From an uncultured Clostridium sp. (GTDB lineage Bacteria; Bacillota; Clostridia; TANB77; CAG-508): 19,352 nucleotides of DNA. The position numbers and the translations under genes were made by a program. The notes below the pieces were generated by a model that worked only from the letters and a program-made list of their open reading frames with translations, was not told where the DNA came from and searched no databases. Each line of letters opens with the position of its first letter. Position 1 is the first letter of the stretch. Shown piece by piece: positions 15,415 through 19,352 of this stretch. The stretch spans positions 1 through 19,352 of the forward strand of contig USQY01000032.1 in NCBI GenBank assembly GCA_900557045.1. The letters run 5' to 3'.

Positions 15415-16605
15415 ATGAAAGAAAAAGAATCAAGAGATTTAAGGCGTTTAGAAGAATTCGAATTGGTAAACTCTGCTAATCAAGGCGTTTTTATAGAAAA
15501 AGATGTATATATACAACCAGAAATTAACAAAAATGGAGTGTATGAATATAAAATATATGATGGTGAAAACAATGAAATTGGTGTTGTTGATGAAAATAAA
15601 AAAATAACTTTAAATGATAAATATATCCAAGATAAAAAAATAGCTAGTAAAGAATTAGACTTCGATTTTGATTCAAAGCATATTGAAGTTGATGTTCAAG
15701 AAATGTTGGATAAACAATTGGAAAAGGAAAGAAAATTGAAAAATGAGCAAAACCAAAAAAGCAAAGATGTATCAACTCAAAATAATAAAGAACAATTGCA
15801 AGATGAAAAGAAAATGCAACAAGAACAAGAGAATGAATCAATTCAAGACAATAAATCAATTCAAATAGAAGATGAAGAATTAAAGGAACAAGGTTATAAT
15901 ATAACAGCATATTCAAGAATAAAAGACCAAAGGGTAATAGATTCTATGGTTGTTACAACAGTAGAACCAAGGTCAGTTATAGTTGCAGAAGTAGATGGAG
16001 AATTCAAATTTTTAGGAAAAGAAATAGGTACTGGAAATATTGTGGAATTACAAGAAAAAGCTGGTGGAAATACAAAATCAGAAGAAGTAAATAAATTTGA
16101 AGGAAATGTTGAAAAGAAAAAAGGTAGAGGAACAACAATGATTATGCCTGACTATAAGAATGAAAAGGGAGAAAATCTAGAGTTCAATATTGAAAAAAAT
16201 GGTTATGGTCAAATAGAAGTTGGATATATTGGAGATCTAGATGGGGATAAGACAAGAGAAGTTATACCAGTAGAAACAGATGTAGTACATCCTACAATGG
16301 AGGAATACCAAAGAGCTCAAATCGAAAAATATCAGCAATATGGTAATTATAATTTCGTAAGAGATGATGCTATAATGACTGGAAAAGAAGTTGAAGATAG
16401 ATTAGCAGAAGAAAAAGAATCTATTAGAGATGAGGTTATAGCTGAATTAGGAGAAAAAGAGGAAAATCCTACTTTAAAGGAATTAGAAGATATGATTGAA
16501 GAGGAAAAAAAGGAAGAAGAACAAAAAGATCAAAATGAAAAAGAAGAAGAAAAAGATGAAGAAGAATGGGAATTTGGAAGACCACGACCTCGTCCTCGTC
16601 ACTAG
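15415..16605 (+). CDS. Large highly charged hypothetical protein with acidic coiled-coil tail
   Basis: I do not recognise this 396-residue protein. No signal peptide or membrane segment is visible. Residues about 1-95 form a mixed region (YIQPEINKNGVYEYKIYDG). About 95-160 is a Lys/Glu/Gln-rich low-complexity helix (QEMLDKQLEKERKL and onward). About 165-330 looks folded, with VVTTVEPRSVIVAEVDGEFK, KKGRGTTMIMPDY, and IEVGYIGDLDGDKTREVIPV. The last 65 residues are strongly acidic (EEEKKEEEQKD) and end in a basic Arg/Pro tail, GRPRPRPRH. GGAGGA lies 11-16 nt before the ATG. A scaffold or nucleic-acid-associated role could be guessed from charge alone, without real evidence. Confidence 0.75.
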   Translation: MKEKESRDLRRLEEFELVNSANQGVFIEKDVYIQPEINKNGVYEYKIYDGENNEIGVVDENKKITLNDKYIQDKKIASKELDFDFDSKHIEVDVQEMLDKQLEKERKLKNEQNQKSKDVSTQNNKEQLQDEKKMQQEQENESIQDNKSIQIEDEELKEQGYNITAYSRIKDQRVIDSMVVTTVEPRSVIVAEVDGEFKFLGKEIGTGNIVELQEKAGGNTKSEEVNKFEGNVEKKKGRGTTMIMPDYKNEKGENLEFNIEKNGYGQIEVGYIGDLDGDKTREVIPVETDVVHPTMEEYQRAQIEKYQQYGNYNFVRDDAIMTGKEVEDRLAEEKESIRDEVIAELGEKEENPTLKELEDMIEEEKKEEEQKDQNEKEEEKDEEEWEFGRPRPRPRH

Positions 16606-16633
16606 AATTCAAATTTTAATAAGATGTATTACA

Positions 16634-16792
16634 AGTATTTTAGACAAAATCCATAGAAAGAAAATTGATATAAGTGACGCTATTTATGTTGTAAATATAA
16701 ATGGATATATAGGAGAAAGCACGAGAAAAGAAATTGAATATGCAAATAATAATGGAAAAGAAGTTATTTATCACGAAAAAATAGTGTTATAA
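16634..16792 (+). pseudogene. C-terminal fragment of a small nucleotide/NDP-sugar-type Rossmann protein (DUF4406 / deoxyribosyltransferase-like)
   Basis: The frame encodes SILDKIHRKKIDISDAIYVV, then NINGYIGESTRKEIEYA and NGKEVIYHE. This is like the end of small nucleoside 2-deoxyribosyltransferase-like proteins (xDxSDxIxVxNxxGYIGESTxxEIxYA). There is no start codon with a ribosome binding site, and the N-terminal half is missing. The frame continues upstream only as an out-of-frame reading of the previous gene's tail. I interpret it as a gene remnant. Confidence 0.6.
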
Positions 16793-16895
16793 GTAATATG
16801 AAATTAGTCAATCAGAAGGTTATGGAATTCAAGTAATATCTTATGGATTTATTGTAGTGGAAATTGATAAAGATATAACTAATGTTTTATAAATG

Positions 16896-16937
16896 AAAAA
16901 GCACAGAAATTTTATTGCAAAATTTTTGTGCTTTTTG
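16896..16937 (+). terminator. Strong intrinsic terminator
   Basis: AAAAAGCACAGAAATTTT (16896-16913) pairs with AAAATTTTTGTGCTTTTT (16919-16936) over all 18 positions with a single G-T wobble and a 5-nt loop; a T-tract forms the 3' side. It separates the remnant region from the NUDIX gene. Confidence 0.85.
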
Positions 16938-16943
16938 TATAAT
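16915..16943 (+). promoter_or_regulatory. Predicted promoter overlapping the terminator hairpin
   Basis: TTGCAA (16915-16920), a 17-nt spacer and perfect TATAAT (16938-16943). The -35 lies in the terminator loop and the -10 follows the T-tract. It would drive the NUDIX gene with a leader of about 55 nt. Confidence 0.5.
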
Positions 16944-17005
16944 TAAAGCATAAAAACAACAATAGTATGGCTTCTAATATTTTTAATTTATTTAGGAGGA
17001 AAAAT

Positions 17006-17539
17006 ATGAATTTTATTGGTAGAATTTCAGATAGTGATATTGGAGAAAAAGAAATAATATGTGAAAATCCAAATACTAGAACAGCTGTTAGAGCAATATT
17101 AATTAATAATGATAACAAAATTGCCATATTACATAAAAAAAATAAAAACGAATATAAGTTAGTTGGTGGTGTAGTTGATGAAGGAGAAGATTATGAAGAA
17201 GCACTAAAAAGAGAAACTTTAGAAGAAGCAGGTTGCAAAATTGAAATTTTAAATGAATTAGGATATATAGAAGAATATAGAGGAAAAATGAACTTTAAAC
17301 AAACTTCATATGTATATATAGCAAAAGTGATAGAAGATACAAAAGTACTACATTTAACTCAAAAAGAAATTGATGAAGGTTCTGAAATATGTTGGTTCGA
17401 ACCTAAAGAAGCATTAGATAAAATTTGTGAATGTTATAATAATATTAAACCATCAAAATATAGCAGTATATATTCTACAAAAATAATTATAAAAAGAGAT
17501 ATGTGTATATTGCAGAAATATTTAGAAAGGAAGTTTTAA
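17006..17539 (+). CDS. NUDIX hydrolase
   Basis: A 177-residue NUDIX protein that would hydrolyse a nucleoside-diphosphate-linked substrate, using divalent metal. The Nudix box is complete: G55-x5-E61-x7-R69-E70-x2-E73-E74-x-G76 in GGVVDEGEDYEEALKRETLE. The substrate cannot be told from the sequence; the following KMNFKQTSYVYIAKV and ICWFEPKEAL match general Nudix strands. ATG 17006 is chosen since AGGAGG lies 7-12 nt before it, although an in-frame ATG exists at 16967 without a ribosome binding site. It has a promoter overlapping the terminator upstream, so it is probably an independent unit. Confidence 0.9.
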   Translation: MNFIGRISDSDIGEKEIICENPNTRTAVRAILINNDNKIAILHKKNKNEYKLVGGVVDEGEDYEEALKRETLEEAGCKIEILNELGYIEEYRGKMNFKQTSYVYIAKVIEDTKVLHLTQKEIDEGSEICWFEPKEALDKICECYNNIKPSKYSSIYSTKIIIKRDMCILQKYLERKF

Positions 17540-17645
17540 ATTCATTTAGCAAAGACGATTTATTGTTGTGGACAATATTGGTACTTACATTACTTTTTTA
17601 GTTGTTTCTAATTTTTTTATAAAAAAAGAGAAAGGAATTAAAAAA

Positions 17646-17735
17646 ATGTCAAAAAGAATAGATTTACATATTCATACAACCAAATCAGATGGAGCATTAA
17701 CACCAAAAGAAGTTATTGATTTTTATCTAAGATAG
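17646..17735 (+). pseudogene. N-terminal stub of a PHP-domain protein
   Basis: ATG followed by SKRIDLHIHTTKSDGALTP and KEVIDFYLR, then TAG. The DLHIHTxxSDGxLTPxEVI pattern is the metal-binding start of PHP phosphoesterases, but only 29 residues remain. GAGAAAGG precedes it. The rest of 17540-17880 is AT-rich with hydrophobic scraps and no recognisable gene. Confidence 0.65.
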
Positions 17736-17880
17736 AAGAAACATTCAATTTATTGTAATTCCTTATATTTTTTATTTGGTTATCTATTATACATAATATT
17801 TCAAATTATATTATTAGCATAAATGAGAATATTACGAATTGTAAAAGAATTAAAATAAGGGCAGTGAGCAGGAGAATTTT

Positions 17881-18516
17881 ATGGAAAATGAAGTAAGATT
17901 TTATTATCCCAGTGATAAATACGAAGAATTAAGCAACATGCTAAAAACATATAAAGATTTAAATTATGAAGGATGTTTTCATGAATTAACCATACAATAT
18001 GATCATCCAATGAAAGAAAAATCTTTTTATAAAAAAGAGATAGATGGAAGATTTAGAGTAAGAATTTCTAAAGAAACAAATACAAAACAAACTAAGGCAA
18101 AAATAAGTTGGAAGAGACGCTTACCACAAACATTCCAAGGAATAATTAATAAAGAGGAAGAAGTCGAATTAGATTTTAAATATGATGAATTACAGAATTT
18201 GATTTTCTTATTGGAAAAAGTAATTCAAATGAAAAAGATAGAATCATATGAAAGATATAGAAATATTTTTTCTAATGATGATGTTGAAATTGTAGTAGAT
18301 AAATATCCTTTTGGAGTAGCTTTAGAAATTGAGAACAAAAACATACAAAAGAAAGCAGAAGATACAATATTATTTTGGGTAAATAAATTAGGATTAGATA
18401 TTAACCAAGTTTTTAGGTTATCTTGGGATGATAAATATAATCAATTATGTGTAGAACAGAATATTGAAGCATATAAAAATGTAACATTTGGTTTACCAAT
18501 GCCAAAGGTTATGTAA
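17881..18516 (+). CDS. CYTH-like domain protein (adenylate cyclase IV / thiamine triphosphatase superfamily)
   Basis: A 211-residue soluble protein. The arrangement fits the CYTH triphosphate tunnel fold: charged strands with FRVRISKE, KAKISWKRRLP, then ESYERYRNIF, VEIVVDKYPFGVALEIE, and a C-terminal helix and strand. The pattern of alternating Arg/Lys and Glu residues along strands is typical, and VDKYPFGVALEIE resembles the LDxxPxLGxFxEIE segment of the family. The classical N-terminal ExExK motif is not clear here, so it may be a divergent member. Activity (triphosphatase, cyclase or other) cannot be inferred. CAGGAGAA precedes the ATG. The next gene begins 42 nt downstream. Confidence 0.65.
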   Translation: MENEVRFYYPSDKYEELSNMLKTYKDLNYEGCFHELTIQYDHPMKEKSFYKKEIDGRFRVRISKETNTKQTKAKISWKRRLPQTFQGIINKEEEVELDFKYDELQNLIFLLEKVIQMKKIESYERYRNIFSNDDVEIVVDKYPFGVALEIENKNIQKKAEDTILFWVNKLGLDINQVFRLSWDDKYNQLCVEQNIEAYKNVTFGLPMPKVM

Positions 18517-18558
18517 CAAGACAGCTATCATCTAATAGCATTAGGAAAGAAGGATACA

Positions 18559-19266
18559 ATGAAAATAGAAAAAATAAAAATAAATAATATCCCATCAATA
18601 ATATGGGGAGAAAAAAGTCAAAAGGTGTACATTGCCATACACGGAAATATGTCTAATAAAGAAGATGAAGTAATAAAGATATTAGCAGATAAAATTGTAG
18701 ACAAAGGTTACCAATTGATAAGTTTCGACTTACCAGAACATGGGGAAAGAAAGTCAGATACAAATTATTTATGCAAAGTCCAAAATTGCATAAATGACTT
18801 AGAACAAGTTATCGAATATGCCAAGACAAATTACAAAGAAATAAACATATGGGCGTGTAGTATGGGAGCATATTTTAGTTTATTAGCATATAAAAAAGAA
18901 AAAATTAAACAATGTATATTCCTATCTCCAGTTGTTGACATGAAAATAGTTATTAATAATATGATGATGTGGAGTAATTCAACAGAAGAAAAATTAAAAG
19001 AAAAGCAAAAAATTAAAACAGATTTTGGACAAACATTATACTGGGATTATTATTTGTATGTAAAAAATAATCCAATAACTAAGTGGGACAAAAAAACATA
19101 TATTTTATATGGAAATAAAGATAACATGCAGAATGAAGCAATAATCAAAGAATTTGTAAATAATTTTGATTGTAATCTAACAATATTAGAAAATGGAGAA
19201 CATTATTTCCATACAGAGGAGCAATTAAATTATTATAAAAACTGGTTAGATCAAATTATAGAATAG
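18559..19266 (+). CDS. Alpha/beta hydrolase
   Basis: A 235-residue single-domain alpha/beta hydrolase without signal peptide. The oxyanion region is AIHGNMSNK, the nucleophile elbow is A-C-S101-M-G (first Gly of GxSxG replaced by Ala), the acid is probably the Asp in YGNKDNM, and the His is in NGEHYFHT. Strand FDLPEHGER matches the peptidase/esterase-like 'DxPxHGxS' position. Substrate unknown. GAAGGA lies about 6 nt before the ATG. It may be co-transcribed with the CYTH-like gene 42 nt upstream. Confidence 0.87.
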   Translation: MKIEKIKINNIPSIIWGEKSQKVYIAIHGNMSNKEDEVIKILADKIVDKGYQLISFDLPEHGERKSDTNYLCKVQNCINDLEQVIEYAKTNYKEINIWACSMGAYFSLLAYKKEKIKQCIFLSPVVDMKIVINNMMMWSNSTEEKLKEKQKIKTDFGQTLYWDYYLYVKNNPITKWDKKTYILYGNKDNMQNEAIIKEFVNNFDCNLTILENGEHYFHTEEQLNYYKNWLDQIIE

Positions 19267-19303
19267 TAAGTCATATTGAAGGTTTAAGAATATATAGTGT
19301 TAA

Positions 19304-19352
19304 TGTCAATATAAAAATGTACAATTTCTTGAAAATAAGAATGTACAAAATT
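19304..19352. other. Repeat-bearing segment at the window edge, possible IS end
   Basis: ATGTACAA occurs at 19317-19324 and again at 19341-19348, 24 bp apart, after TGTCAATATAAAA (from 19304). Repeated TGTACA-type words behind a TG terminus are reminiscent of IS21-family ends. No transposase is within the window, so this is only a suggestion. Confidence 0.3.

Noticed and set aside
1..19352. CRISPR array, tRNA or rRNA genes
   Set aside because: No regularly spaced direct repeats of CRISPR size and no tRNA or rRNA-like sequences were seen on either strand.

Overview
The window is strongly AT-rich, gene-dense DNA with clear AGGAGG-type ribosome binding sites, a standard use of TAA/TAG/TGA, and a gene set (PgsA, RqcH, two PF06541 membrane proteins, an Mbeg1-like DUF2974 hydrolase, DUF4116 repeats, a short ProRS) that points to a low-GC Firmicute, most likely an uncultured gut-type clostridium. 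All genes except rqcH are on the + strand.

Layout. 1-2300: end of a DUF5665-like membrane protein, pgsA, a membrane-anchored hypothetical protein and dCMP deaminase. 2300-6215: ligA, a small gene overlapping a PF06541 membrane protein, and a DUF4116 repeat protein ending at a hairpin. 6235-8130: rqcH on the minus strand with its own promoter. 8160-8700: a non-coding block of palindromic repeats followed by a stretch almost free of C. 8700-10675: a trxB remnant, thioredoxin, and a PiT-type phosphate transporter. 10733-13683: PF06541 protein, Mbeg1-like protein and a LPG-synthase/flippase-type membrane protein in tight series, ended by another palindromic element. 13906-19266: short proS, a large charged hypothetical protein, gene remnants, a NUDIX hydrolase, a CYTH-like protein and an alpha/beta hydrolase.

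The main discovery is a recoding signal. Three recognisable genes (ligA twice, PiT twice, trxB once) are each broken by exactly one extra C, and each time that C makes an in-frame CGG codon directly over a Gly GGN codon. Skipping the C (+1 shift, CGGN read as GGN = Gly) restores ligA to 664 codons and PiT to 329 codons, with family-conserved motifs across the joins. By eye, CGG occurs about 27 times out of frame in genes of this window but never in frame in an intact gene, apart from one in a repeat-derived tail of proS. This suggests CGG is unassigned in this organism and acts as a +1 frameshift codon.

Two dispersed repeat families are also present. Family A (about 42 bp, core GGGGACGTTTTTCTTTTCC, five copies) sits at gene 3' ends and supplies the last codons of trxA and proS. 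Family B (about 160 bp, 36-38 bp inverted arms, three copies) has arm substitutions that keep pairing, and one copy is flanked by a 5-bp direct repeat. DNA beside family B is locally G/T-rich on the + strand.
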